A DNA stretch of 64,000 nt, taken from Pseudoduganella dura. Its GTDB lineage: Bacteria > Pseudomonadota > Gammaproteobacteria > Burkholderiales > Burkholderiaceae_D. Made by a program: the position numbers and the translations under genes. How positions within the stretch are numbered: position 1 is the stretch's first letter; every line of letters starts with the position of its first letter. The stretch spans positions 1,302,001-1,366,000 of the forward strand of contig NZ_WNWM01000002.1 of the NCBI RefSeq assembly GCF_009727155.1. The letters run 5' to 3'. Positions 19,753 to 30,369 of the stretch are shown here, one piece after another. Under the pieces are notes generated by a model, which was not told the DNA's origin, did no database searches, and saw only the letters and a program-made list of their open reading frames with translations.

Positions 19753-20625
19753 ATGAAACGTCATCCAAAGATCATTGCCGCCACCGTGGCGGCCTTCGCC
19801 GCCGTCCTGTTCGCCACCCTGCCCGCGCGCGCGGCCACCGCTTTCAACGTGGAAGTTTCCGGCAGCGGCCCCGCCGTGATCCTGATCCCCGGCCTCGCCT
19901 CGTCCGGCGACGTCTGGCAAGGCACGGTGGAACACCTCTGTGGCCCGCGCCAATGCCACGTGCTGACGCTGGCGGGGTTCGCCGGCCAGGCCGCCATCGA
20001 GGGCGAGCTGCTGCCGCAGGTGGAACGCCAGTTGGCCGACTACATCGCCGCCAACAAACTGGGCAAACCGGTCGTCATCGGCCACAGCCTGGGCGGCTTC
20101 GTGGCGATGAAGCTTGCCGCCGGACACCCGGACAAGGTCGGCAAGCTTGTCATCATCGATTCGCTGCCGGCGCTGGGCGCCACGCAGGTGCCGAGCGTCA
20201 CGGCCGACCAGCTCAGGCAGATGGCAGCCGCCGCACGCGAACGCATGTTGAGCGGCGACGATGCGACCCTGGCCGCCAGCCAGCGCAAGACGGTGATGTC
20301 GATGGCGACCAAGCCGGCAGACGTGGACCGCATCGTCGGCTGGGGCCAGCGCTCCGACCGCAAGGCCGTCGCCGGCGCGATGTACGAGCTGCTCGCGACC
20401 GACATGCGCGACGACATTGCCCGCATCCAGGCCCCGACGCTGGTGCTCGGCACCTGGATCGCCTACAAGGACTACGCGCCGCGTGCCGCGATCGAAGGGG
20501 TGTACAGGACGCAGTATGCGAAGCTGCCCGGCGTGCAGGTGGAAATCGCCGACAGCGCGCGCCACTTCATCATGTACGACGACCCGGCGTGGATGTATGA
20601 TCGGATCGACCGATTCCTGAAGTGA
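19753..20625 (+). CDS. Secreted alpha/beta-fold hydrolase
   Basis: A 290 aa alpha/beta hydrolase with an N-terminal signal peptide (cleavage near ARA-AT, residue 27), so it probably acts in the periplasm or outside. Fold landmarks are the oxyanion-hole region ILIPGLASSGDVW near residue 44, the nucleophile elbow GHSLGGF near 112 and a late His in ARHFIMYDD near 275. The catalytic acid was not located with confidence. The ATG at 19753 has a strong AAGGAGG site; the frame is open upstream but antisense-like. The next gene, a sensor kinase, starts at a GTG overlapping this stop by 4 bp, so hydrolase and two-component system are probably one operon. Substrate unknown. Confidence 0.85.
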   Translation: MKRHPKIIAATVAAFAAVLFATLPARAATAFNVEVSGSGPAVILIPGLASSGDVWQGTVEHLCGPRQCHVLTLAGFAGQAAIEGELLPQVERQLADYIAANKLGKPVVIGHSLGGFVAMKLAAGHPDKVGKLVIIDSLPALGATQVPSVTADQLRQMAAAARERMLSGDDATLAASQRKTVMSMATKPADVDRIVGWGQRSDRKAVAGAMYELLATDMRDDIARIQAPTLVLGTWIAYKDYAPRAAIEGVYRTQYAKLPGVQVEIADSARHFIMYDDPAWMYDRIDRFLK

Positions 20626-21698
20626 GCTTGCCCGCCGTGACATTGCCCGCTGTGAACTCACCCGCTGCGATCTTGCCGACCCCGCCCCGCCCCCTCCTTG
20701 CACGCGTAAACTGGTACTGGGCATGCCAGGCGCTGGGCTGGTCGGGCATCGCGCTGTTGCAGGCCGCCATGTTCGCCGGCAATCCGGGCGTGCTGGCGGT
20801 GGCATTGTGGACACTGGCGACGGGGCTGTTCGTTTCCGACCGCTGGCACGCATTCATCAAGCGCCGCGGCTGGGGGCAGCGCGGTATCGACTGGCGTCTG
20901 ATGGCCGCATCGGCTTTCGTGCTGGCGCCCGTGACCGTCGCCGCGATCTCGCCGTCGTTCCACATCTTCATGCAGCCGATCACGAACTTTCGCTGGCTGC
21001 TTCCGGCGCTGGCCTCGTGGACCGGCAATTTCGTGGTGTGGAACCTGCTGTACACGATGGCGCTCTCGCTGCGCCGGGCCAACCGGTTCGAGGCCGAAAC
21101 GCTGCGGCTCGAACTGCATGCCAAGGACATCGAATTGCGCGCGTTGCAGGCGCAGGTGAACCCGCACTTCTTCTTCAACAGCCTGAACAGCGTGCGCGCG
21201 CTGATCTACGAAGACCGCGAGGCGGCGGCACGGATGATCGACCAGCTCGCCGGCCTGATGCGCTATGCGCTGCAATCCGGGCACGCGGACACGGTGCCGC
21301 TTGCGGCGGAAATGGAAGCGGTGGAAGCCTACCTGGCGATCGAGAAGATCCGTTTCGAGGAACGCCTGCGCGTGCAGGTGGATATCGAACCGGGGCTCGA
21401 GCGGGTGATGATCCCGCCGATGTCGCTGCAGACGCTGGTCGAGAACGCAGTCAAGTACGGGGTCGAACTGAGTACCGCCGGCAGCGACATCCGCATCCGC
21501 GCCTGGCGCGGCGAGGGTGCCACGCTGATCGAAATCGCCAACGCGGGCGCGCTGCGCCGCATCGGCGACTCCACGCAACTGGGGCTGGCCAATGCGCGCA
21601 AGCGACTCGAGCTGGCGGTCGGCGGTGGCGCCAGCCTTGCGCTGGCGGAGCACGACGGCTGGGTGCGCGCCACGCTGCGCTTGCCGGGGGGGCCATGA
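20622..21698 (+). CDS. LytS/YehU-type sensor histidine kinase
   Basis: A 358 aa membrane sensor kinase. The N-terminal half contains about four hydrophobic helices (residues 25-145). A short coiled coil leads to the His_kinase domain with the phosphoacceptor-type sequence QVNPHFFFNSLNSVRALI near 180. The ATPase part has the N-box LVENAVKYG near 268 and a degenerate G-box (LGLANARKRLEL), typical of the LytS/AlgZ group. The start is GTG at 20622, overlapping the hydrolase stop as GTGA. Its own stop overlaps the response regulator start as ATGA. The signal sensed is unknown. Confidence 0.9.
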   Translation: MSLPAVTLPAVNSPAAILPTPPRPLLARVNWYWACQALGWSGIALLQAAMFAGNPGVLAVALWTLATGLFVSDRWHAFIKRRGWGQRGIDWRLMAASAFVLAPVTVAAISPSFHIFMQPITNFRWLLPALASWTGNFVVWNLLYTMALSLRRANRFEAETLRLELHAKDIELRALQAQVNPHFFFNSLNSVRALIYEDREAAARMIDQLAGLMRYALQSGHADTVPLAAEMEAVEAYLAIEKIRFEERLRVQVDIEPGLERVMIPPMSLQTLVENAVKYGVELSTAGSDIRIRAWRGEGATLIEIANAGALRRIGDSTQLGLANARKRLELAVGGGASLALAEHDGWVRATLRLPGGP

Positions 21699-22411
21699 AT
21701 CGGGAACCGATGCGCGTGCTGCTGGTCGACGACGAACGCCTCGCGCGCGCCGAGCTGCGGCGCCTGCTCGCGGCCCATCCTGAAATCGCGGTCGTCGGCG
21801 AAGCGGCCAATGCGGAACAGGCCATCGCGCAAATCGCGGCCTTGCGGCCGGACCTGCTGCTGCTCGATGTGCAGATGCCCGGCGCCAGCGGCTTCGACCT
21901 GCTGCAGGCACTCGATACGGCGCCGGAGGTGATCTTCACGACCGCGTTCGACCAGTACGCGCTGCGGGCGTTTGAAGTAAACGCGCTGGATTACCTGCAG
22001 AAGCCGATCCAGGCCGGGCGGCTGGCCGCCGCGCTGCAGCGCGCCGCCCTTCGCCTCGGCATGACGCAGGCCGGCAAGCCGGCCGCGCCCGGCAAGCTGT
22101 TCATCCGCGACGGCGAGCGCTGCTGGTTCGTCGCGCTGGACAGCATCCGCCTGTTCGAATCGGAAGGCAATTACACCCGCGTGTATTTCGACGGCGTGCG
22201 GCCGCTGATGCTGCGCTCCCTGACGCAGCTGGAAGAACGCCTGGACCCGGAATGCTTCCTGCGCGCCAGCCGCCGGCACATCGTCAACCTCGCGTTCGTC
22301 GAGCGGATGACGGCCAACGCGGCCGGCGGGCTCGATCTGCTGCTGCCCGGCGGCATGACGGTGGAGGTGTCACGGCGGCGCGCGGCGCAGGTGCGCAGCC
22401 TGGGCCTGTAG
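21695..22411 (+). CDS. LytTR-family response regulator
   Basis: A 238 aa DNA-binding regulator and partner of the kinase encoded just upstream. The receiver domain (1-120) has an intact acidic pocket (LVDDERLAR near residue 10), phosphoacceptor Asp in LLLLDVQMPG near 57, the conserved Thr/Ser in FTTAFDQYA and Lys in YLQKPI. A linker leads to a LytTR domain (about 135-238) with FESEGNYTRVYFDG and RASRRHIVNL. The ATG at 21695 overlaps the kinase stop by 4 bp. LytTR regulators often control cell-surface or secreted products, which would fit the hydrolase in the same operon, but no target site was identified. Confidence 0.93.
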   Translation: MNREPMRVLLVDDERLARAELRRLLAAHPEIAVVGEAANAEQAIAQIAALRPDLLLLDVQMPGASGFDLLQALDTAPEVIFTTAFDQYALRAFEVNALDYLQKPIQAGRLAAALQRAALRLGMTQAGKPAAPGKLFIRDGERCWFVALDSIRLFESEGNYTRVYFDGVRPLMLRSLTQLEERLDPECFLRASRRHIVNLAFVERMTANAAGGLDLLLPGGMTVEVSRRRAAQVRSLGL

Positions 22412-22438
22412 ATCGCCGGCCTGCCGATCAACGATGAC

Positions 22439-25400
22439 TCAGTAGTTGAGCGCCGGGATCGCCTGCGGGCTGTAGGGCTTCACCGGCGCTTCCTTCACCT
22501 TCTTCTGCAGCATCTCGATCGCCACCTCCAGCTGGCGGTCGCGGCCCGCGAACGTGGCATGCGGCAGGTTGTCCACTTCCACGTCCGGGATCACGCCCAC
22601 GCCTTCGATCAGCCACTGGCCCTTGTCGCTGTCGAACTGGCCCAGTTCGGCCACCCGCACCATGCCGTTGTCGGCCAGGCGGTTGCGGTCGCTGAGCCAG
22701 ACGCCGGCGCCGGCGGTGCGCTTGCCCACCAGCGGGCCGAGGCCGAGCGCCTTCACGCCGGCGGCGAAGGTTTCTCCGTCGGAGTACGTGAGCTCATCGA
22801 CCAGCACCACCAGGTGGCCGCGGAACGTGTTCTGCATGTTCGGCGAGGCCTGCCCGCCCGGATTGGTCCAGAATGCCCATGCCTTGCGCAGCAGCTTCTC
22901 GATGATCCAGCTGTCGATATTGCCGCCGCGGTTGCGGCGCACGTCGATGATCAGGCCGTCGCGGTCGACGTTCGCGTAGAAATCGCGCGCGAAGGCGGCG
23001 ATGTCGTCGGCGCCCATCGCGCGCAGGTGCAGGTAGCCGATACGCCCGCCGGAAGCCTCGGCCACCTGCGTCGCGCGGCCCTGCTCCCAGTCGGCGTACT
23101 GCAGCGCGTCCTCCCTGGCGGCCGTGACCGGCAGCGCAATCACGGCGCGCGCCTTGCCGCGGTGCGGCCCGTCCTTCGGCTGCACGTGCAGCAGCACCTG
23201 GCGGCCCGCCTGGTTCAGCAGCAGGTCGGCGATGTCGCGCGCTTCCAGCACGCTCTTGCCGTTGACGGCCGTGATGATGTCGCCCTCCTTCACATCCACG
23301 TCCGGCTGCGCCAAAGGCGCCCGTTCGGCCGGCAGTTCAGGCTCGGTACGGTAGACGCGGTCGACCCGGTAGCCCGTCTTCACGCGCGTGAGCACGGCGC
23401 CCAGGCCCGACGGCGTGCCTTCCGGCGGCGCCTTCCTGATATCGCCGGGCTGGACCTGCGAATGCAATGCGCCCACCTCGGCCACCATCATGCCGAGGAT
23501 GTCGTTGAGTTCCGCGCGGTCGGTCACGCGCTCCACCAGCGGCGCGTACTTGTCGCGCACGGCCACCCAGTTCACGCCGCGCATCTTCACGTCGTACAGG
23601 AAATCGCGGTGCATGCGCCACGCATCGTTGAACATCTGCTTCCATTCCTGCACGGGGCTCGAGACGATGCTCCAGTCCTCCACCCGCACGCGCGCCTTGC
23701 CGAGATCGGCAGGCTGCTTCGCGCCGGCGTCGACGACATACATCTCGCCCGCGCCGGTGGCCGCCACCGTGCGGTAATAGACATGCTTGCGGTCCGGCGC
23801 CAGGTCGAAATCGCGCACGTTCGCGGCGAACGTTTCCGGCTTCGGCTCGGTACGCGCGATCGCCAGCGTCTTCAGTGCCGGCTTGCCGTCCGCGCCATCG
23901 GCGTCGATGAAATACAGCCGCTTGTCGTCCACCGCCAGCCGGCGGTAGTTGCCGGCCGCGAGCGGCACTTCGAACAGCCGCCCCGCGAGCCCCTTGGAGA
24001 CGATCGCCGGCAGTGCGGGTTTCGCCGGCCGAAGGGGCTCTTTCACCCCGCCTGCGGGTTCCCTGGCTACCTTGCCGTCGCCGGGCTGCGCCAGCTTGTC
24101 GACGACCTTTTCGACGGCCTTCTCGGCTGCCTTCTCTTCCGCCGTTTCAGCGGGCGGCGGCGCGGACTTCGACAGCTCGTCGTCCGGCTTGAACGGGAAG
24201 CGGTTGCCGGGCTGCAGCGCCAGCGCATACACGCCGGTCCGCTTGTCGAACACGGGACCCATGTTGCGGTCGCCCCACGGCGAACCGTTGGACAATTTGA
24301 AATTGCGCGCCGACAGGAAGTACAGCCAGCGGCCATCCGGCGAAAAGGCCGGATCGGCCGAGGTATAGCGGTCGCTGGTGACGAAGGCCAGTTCGGTCGA
24401 CGCCAGGTTGTACAGGCCGATCTGGTCGCGCAACTGCGTGCTGGCGCTGCGCACGAACGCGATGTTGCGGCTGTCCGGCGACCATACCACGTCGTCGTGC
24501 TGGTCGATGCCGGCCTTGCCGGCGTCATCGACGAGGATCTGCTTGCGGTTGGCCAGTTCCAGCAGCCAGCAGCGGCCCTTCTTGTCGGTATGGGCGATCC
24601 ACTTGCCGTCCGGCGACGGGTACAGCGCCCAGCGATGGTTGTTGCCGTCGCGGGTCAGCTGCTCGCCGTGGCCGGAGCCATCGGCGGCGAAGCGCCAGAT
24701 CTCGTTTTCGCCGGTCGTGTCGACGATGGCGTAGACCCATTTCTCGTCGGCCGAGAACACAGCGTCGCGGGCGCGGGCGCCTTTCGGGATCGCGATCTCG
24801 ACGCGACGCTGGCTGCCGGTCCCGGCGATCGTCACGCGGCCGCGCGCCGTCAGCACCACGCGCTCCTCCTTCGCGGCGAGCTGCACGTTCGTCAGCGCTT
24901 CCAGCGGCGAGCGGATCAGGCGGGTGCGCTGCTGGTCGAAGTCCGAAACCAGGCTGACCGGCAGCTGCCGCGTGGCGTTGCGCGCCAGGTCGAACAGGTA
25001 CAGGTCGGCGCCCTGCTGGTAGACGACTCGGCCGTCGCCCAGTGCGGCGTTGCGCACGTCCCAGTCCTTGTGGGCCGTCAGCTGGCGGGCCGCACTGCCG
25101 TCCGGATTGGCCGTCCACAGGTTGTCGGTACCGCCGCGGTCGCTGACGAAGACCAGCATGCCCTGCCACCACATGGGCCGCCGGTCGTTGCCGCCGCTGT
25201 CCGGGAAGACGCGCTGCGCCTCGCTGCCGCCGTCGAGGTCGAAGCGCCACAGCTGCGCGTGGGCGCCGCCGCGGTAGTGGCGCACGTTATCGCCCGTCAT
25301 GACCAGGCCGTGCCGGGTGAAGTAGAGCGTCTTGCCGGCATCGTCGAGGGTCGCGTCGTTGGCGTCCGCCACGGGAAACACGCGGCGTTCCAGCGTGGCG

Positions 25401-25831
25401 GGCTGCACGGCCGCGACGATGCGGTGCGCGCCCGGCCCGGTCGAGCGGAACGTGCTGACAAGGACCTCGCCCTGCGCGGTCCACCCCAGCACGGTCACGC
25501 CGCCGTTCTCGAACGTCAGCCGTTTCGGCAGGCCGCCGGCCAGCGGCATCACGTAGGCTTCCTGCGCGCCTTCGTAGCCGCCGGCAAAGGCGACCCACTG
25601 GCCGTCCGGCGAAATGGCCGCGTGCGTTTCCGCGGCGGCGTGCGTGGTCAGGCGCTGCGCCGGGCCGCCGGCGATACCGGTTTTCCACAGGTCGCCTTCG
25701 GCCGTGAAGACCACGACACCGGCACGCACGGCGGGGTAACGCAGGTAAGGGGTGGCGGCAACGGCCACGGCCGGCGCACCGGGCAGGCAGGCGGCGATGG
25801 CGATGGAAAGGAGCAGGCGGGAAACAGGCAT
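22439..25831 (-). CDS. Tricorn-like S41 family protease
   Basis: A large (1130 aa) exported protease resembling the tricorn family. A signal peptide (cleavage near residue 26) is followed by two beta-propeller-type regions made of TolB/WD-like repeats (about 30-330 and 330-680) containing runs such as SPDGKWIAHTDKKG and SPDSRNIAFV. A Lys/Glu/Ala-rich insertion lies near 555-600. A core domain then leads to a PDZ domain (about 810-900) and the S41 catalytic domain, with the nucleophile region LTYSDGETFA near 1015 and GKRTAGAGVW near 1036. A His in GALHSQVQPGD near 785 is the likely base. It probably degrades peptides in the periplasm or outside. It converges with the LytTR regulator gene, 27 bp away, and appears monocistronic. 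Confidence 0.9.
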   Translation of the reverse strand: MPVSRLLLSIAIAACLPGAPAVAVAATPYLRYPAVRAGVVVFTAEGDLWKTGIAGGPAQRLTTHAAAETHAAISPDGQWVAFAGGYEGAQEAYVMPLAGGLPKRLTFENGGVTVLGWTAQGEVLVSTFRSTGPGAHRIVAAVQPATLERRVFPVADANDATLDDAGKTLYFTRHGLVMTGDNVRHYRGGAHAQLWRFDLDGGSEAQRVFPDSGGNDRRPMWWQGMLVFVSDRGGTDNLWTANPDGSAARQLTAHKDWDVRNAALGDGRVVYQQGADLYLFDLARNATRQLPVSLVSDFDQQRTRLIRSPLEALTNVQLAAKEERVVLTARGRVTIAGTGSQRRVEIAIPKGARARDAVFSADEKWVYAIVDTTGENEIWRFAADGSGHGEQLTRDGNNHRWALYPSPDGKWIAHTDKKGRCWLLELANRKQILVDDAGKAGIDQHDDVVWSPDSRNIAFVRSASTQLRDQIGLYNLASTELAFVTSDRYTSADPAFSPDGRWLYFLSARNFKLSNGSPWGDRNMGPVFDKRTGVYALALQPGNRFPFKPDDELSKSAPPPAETAEEKAAEKAVEKVVDKLAQPGDGKVAREPAGGVKEPLRPAKPALPAIVSKGLAGRLFEVPLAAGNYRRLAVDDKRLYFIDADGADGKPALKTLAIARTEPKPETFAANVRDFDLAPDRKHVYYRTVAATGAGEMYVVDAGAKQPADLGKARVRVEDWSIVSSPVQEWKQMFNDAWRMHRDFLYDVKMRGVNWVAVRDKYAPLVERVTDRAELNDILGMMVAEVGALHSQVQPGDIRKAPPEGTPSGLGAVLTRVKTGYRVDRVYRTEPELPAERAPLAQPDVDVKEGDIITAVNGKSVLEARDIADLLLNQAGRQVLLHVQPKDGPHRGKARAVIALPVTAAREDALQYADWEQGRATQVAEASGGRIGYLHLRAMGADDIAAFARDFYANVDRDGLIIDVRRNRGGNIDSWIIEKLLRKAWAFWTNPGGQASPNMQNTFRGHLVVLVDELTYSDGETFAAGVKALGLGPLVGKRTAGAGVWLSDRNRLADNGMVRVAELGQFDSDKGQWLIEGVGVIPDVEVDNLPHATFAGRDRQLEVAIEMLQKKVKEAPVKPYSPQAIPALNY

Positions 25832-26201
25832 TTGGCACGGTCACGGCAACGAAGAGGAGTCCGATTCTGGCACAGATTTCGACTCGGAAATGGCAGCGCT
25901 GGAACGGAAACAAGTGAACCGGGAACCGTGCCACTGGGTATGCCAGCGAGGAACACGTTGACAATGCGTGCCGGATCGACCGCCCGGGAGCGCATTGCGA
26001 GCTGGCGCTGGCCATCTTCATTGTGCGGGCCGGCGACGCGGCCACGGGGACAGGTGAACGCGCGGGCGCGCGAATGTAGCACAGCAGGCCGGCGTTGGCA
26101 GAGCCCGACGCCCGGGATGTTCAATTGTAAATATCATTGATGGGCTCGCTGGTCGACTTCTACGATGGCAGGCATCCCCTCACCGTCAAGGAGAATCGCC
26201 C
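25832..26201. other. Intergenic region between tricorn-like and PEP-CTERM genes
   Basis: About 370 bp upstream of two divergent genes. It was searched by eye for sigma-54 elements, since PEP-CTERM genes can be RpoN-dependent; the nearest sequence (TGGCAC-AGATT-TCGA) lacks the essential -12 GC and was rejected. AAGGAG lies 8 bp before the PEP-CTERM start. No RNA gene was seen. Confidence 0.5.
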
Positions 26202-26894
26202 ATGAAGCGCACACCCCCTGTCATCCTCGCCCGCTTTGCCGCCTGCGCCCTGGCGCTTGCCGCCGCCCTGCCCGCCCACGCCGATTCCGTTACCGCCGTG
26301 GCGCAGCTGCAGGGCTGGGTCAACAGCAACGGCGGCAGCAATGAAGCCGCACCGCTCAACAACACCTACACGGGCAACGACACCGGCCTGCGCTTCAACA
26401 GCTGGGCGGCCTTCTTCATCCCGGCCGGCACCACGTGGAACTCGGCCACCCTGTCGCTGTCGCCCTCGGCTTACGGTGATGCGCCGGCGAGCGTGATCGG
26501 CATGTTCGATGTGGATGGCGGGCTGCAGCCATTCCTGAACACGTTCCACCCCGGCACCGGCGTCTACGACGACTTGGGTAGCGGGACGCAATACGCTGCC
26601 GCCACGCTGTACGACAGCCCCGTCGCCATCACGCTGAACGGCGCCGCGCTGGCCGACATCAACGGCGTCGCCGGATCGTATTTCGTCATCGGCTTCACGA
26701 ACCAGACACTGAATGCCGTGTCGCCCGATGCGGGCGACGGGGGCATCTACCTGGGCGGCATCCGGGCGGAGCCGTTTATCGAACTAACGCTGTCGACCGT
26801 GCCCACCGTGCCGGAACCCGGCACGTATGCAATGCTGCTGGCCGGGCTCGCGGTCTCCGGCATAGCGGCGCGGCGGCGGCGGCGTAACGGCTGA
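26202..26894 (+). CDS. PEP-CTERM sorting domain protein
   Basis: A 230 aa exported protein destined for exosortase processing. It has a signal peptide (cleavage after AHA, about residue 27), a Gly/Asn/Thr-rich beta-type body, and the canonical C-terminal sorting signal: VPEPGTYAMLLAGLAVSG (PEP motif plus membrane helix) followed by AARRRRR. The body resembles no enzyme I recognise. PEP-CTERM proteins are cut by an exosortase and released or attached at the surface together with exopolysaccharide; no exosortase is encoded in this window. AAGGAG precedes the ATG. It ends 32 bp before the six-copy terminator-like repeat array. Confidence 0.9.
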   Translation: MKRTPPVILARFAACALALAAALPAHADSVTAVAQLQGWVNSNGGSNEAAPLNNTYTGNDTGLRFNSWAAFFIPAGTTWNSATLSLSPSAYGDAPASVIGMFDVDGGLQPFLNTFHPGTGVYDDLGSGTQYAAATLYDSPVAITLNGAALADINGVAGSYFVIGFTNQTLNAVSPDAGDGGIYLGGIRAEPFIELTLSTVPTVPEPGTYAMLLAGLAVSGIAARRRRRNG

Positions 26895-26926
26895 GCCCGC
26901 TCCCCGCGACCGGTGCATGAAAAAAC

Positions 26927-27110
26927 CGCTCTGCCCGAGCGGACGCACGAAAAAAAAACCGCTCCGGCCGAGCGGAGGCACGAGAAAAACTCGCTCCGGC
27001 CGAGCGGAGGCACGAAAAAAACCCGCTCCGGCCGAGCGGAGGCACAAAAAAAACCCGCTCCGGCCGAGCGGAGGCACGAAAAAAAACCCGCTCTGGCCGA
27101 GCGGGTTTTG
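26927..27110 (-). repeat. Six tandem copies of a 32-33 bp terminator hairpin unit
   Basis: Six near-identical units sit between the convergent PEP-CTERM and clpA genes. Their hairpin cores, CGCTC-(C/T)G(G/C)CC-GAGCG, start at 26927, 26960, 26992, 27024, 27056 and 27089, a period of 32 or 33 bp. Each core has an A-tract of about 5-9 bases on its left, so read on the minus strand every unit is a GC hairpin followed by a T-tract, the form of an intrinsic terminator. Between core and next A-tract is GGAGGCACG or a close variant. All three plus-strand frames are open through it, but that is an effect of the repeats, not evidence of a protein. Confidence 0.9.
27083..27110. terminator. Bidirectional terminator of clpA (sixth repeat unit)
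   Basis: The rightmost unit differs from the other five by having A/T tracts on both sides: AAAACCCGCTC..GAGCGGGTTTT. It lies 12 bp after the clpA stop and looks like the original terminator from which the other copies arose. It could stop transcription from both converging genes. Confidence 0.85.
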
Positions 27111-27121
27111 CTTACGGAGGA

Positions 27122-29418
<2,297 letters not shown>

Positions 29419-29422
<4 letters not shown>

Positions 29423-29721
29423 ACTTCCTCCATCACGCACTGCAGGGGGTGCCCCGCCTTGCGCGCATGCGTTAAAACGAACTCCACCTTGGTTGATGCG
29501 ATATCTTTTGAGAACACGCCGCACACGCCTTTGCCGTAGCGATGCACACTCAGCATGATCTGTGTAGCCGTTTCCCGATCCTTGTTGAAATATTCCTGGA
29601 TGATCGCGACCACAAATTCCATCGGAGTGTAGTCGTCGTTCAACAACGCCACCTGGTACATGGGGGGCGGCTTCAGCGTCTGCCGCTCCAGGACGGTCTC
29701 GGTGTCATGCTTGGTTGCCAT
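29419..29721 (-). CDS. clpS: ClpS adaptor protein
   Basis: Small adaptor that binds N-degrons and docks on the ClpA N-domain, redirecting ClpAP to N-end-rule substrates. The 100 aa protein has the usual flexible N-terminus, then the core with [17 protein letters not shown] near residue 22 (the Asn-Asp-Asp of the N-degron pocket) and the His of [11 protein letters not shown] near residue 60. The stop overlaps the clpA start by 4 bp. Upstream lies a 330 bp gap shared with the cold-shock gene. Confidence 0.96.
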
Positions 29722-30050
29722 ACGCTTATATTCTAATGCTTTCGTGGTCGATGCAACGCCCGTTTAACTGGGCGTTTCCATTTGTCCTCAATCTTACGCG
29801 CTTTCCCGACTGGGCGCAGATGGCGCCCTGTGGCGCAAAATCAAGTCCCCCGGTGATTTCTCCTGTTGCAAAAATCGTACTATTGCCGCGACAAAGCGCT
29901 TGACACAAAAAATTGTTCCGCCAACAATGACATATCGACTCGTGCAGAAATGTACATGTTGATGAGAAGTGAGTTGTCGAGGAGGGGGCAGGGAAGCTTC
30001 TTGCTTTTATGGCTCGTGTGATTCGTTAATATTTGAAAGTTCTTTTTATT
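29722..30050. other. Intergenic region: promoters of clpS and the cold-shock gene
   Basis: About 330 bp between divergent genes. It holds the probable cold-shock promoter (29900-29928), a leader of roughly 115 nt before the cold-shock ATG, and a small hairpin ACGCCC..GGGCGT at 29756-29775 about 35 bp upstream of clpS, followed on the plus strand by TTT. No tRNA or coding gene was seen. Confidence 0.5.
29900..29928 (+). promoter_or_regulatory. Putative sigma-70 promoter of the cold-shock gene
   Basis: TTGACA at 29900-29905, a 17 bp spacer, then AACAAT at 29923-29928 (four of six matches to TATAAT). Transcription from here would give a long 5' leader of about 115 nt, as is common in cspA-type messages, where the leader responds to temperature. 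Confidence 0.45.
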
Positions 30051-30254
30051 ATGGCAACAGGTACCGTTAAGTGGTTCAATGACTCCAAAGGTTTTGGCTT
30101 CATCACTCCTGATGATGGCGGCGAGGATTTGTTCGCTCACTTCTCCGCAATCAACATGAACGGCTTCAAGACCCTGAAAGAAGGTCAAAAAGTTCAGTTC
30201 GAAGTCACGCAGGGCCCTAAAGGCAAGCAAGCTTCCAACATCCAGTCGAGCTGA
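30051..30254 (+). CDS. Cold-shock domain protein (CspA family)
   Basis: A 67 aa single-domain RNA/ssDNA-binding protein of the OB fold. The two RNA-binding motifs are plain: KGFGFITP (RNP1) near residue 15 and DLFAHFSAI (RNP2) near 28. The start at 30051 gives the standard [10 protein letters not shown]; six residues upstream are open but add a non-family extension. There is no strong ribosome binding site; GAAAG lies about 12 bases before the ATG. A strong terminator follows 17 bp after the stop. Such proteins act as RNA chaperones or antiterminators; whether this copy is cold-induced is not visible. Confidence 0.95.
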   Translation: MATGTVKWFNDSKGFGFITPDDGGEDLFAHFSAINMNGFKTLKEGQKVQFEVTQGPKGKQASNIQSS

Positions 30255-30270
30255 TCAACTCCCTCGATTG

Positions 30271-30300
30271 AAAAAACCCCGCTTCAGCGGGGTTTTTTTT
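30271..30300 (+). terminator. Intrinsic terminator of the cold-shock gene
   Basis: AAAAAACCCCGC-TTCA-GCGGGGTTTTTTTT: a perfect stem with a four-base loop and eight T residues. The A-tract makes it work on the minus strand too, so it can also serve the convergent icd gene. Confidence 0.95.
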
Positions 30301-30369
30301 GCCCAATTTTGCTTGCTCCAATATAAAACCCGCGCGTGGCGCGGGGTGCAAAGGCGGCATCGGCGCACC

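Noticed and set aside
25871..25886. Sigma-54-like TGGCAC-AGATT-TCGA upstream of the PEP-CTERM gene
   Set aside because: The -12 part does not match TTGC and it is more than 300 bp from the start codon.
22559..26140. Very long open frame on the plus strand opposite the tricorn-like gene (also 8930-11806 opposite the GGDEF-EAL gene and 27356-29539 opposite clpA)
   Set aside because: The translations are Arg/His/Gln/Ala-rich without domains and mirror the high third-position GC of the real genes on the other strand; they are shadows.
26927..27110. CRISPR-like array
   Set aside because: The period is 32-33 bp, but the whole unit is repeated with no unique spacers, and no cas genes are present.
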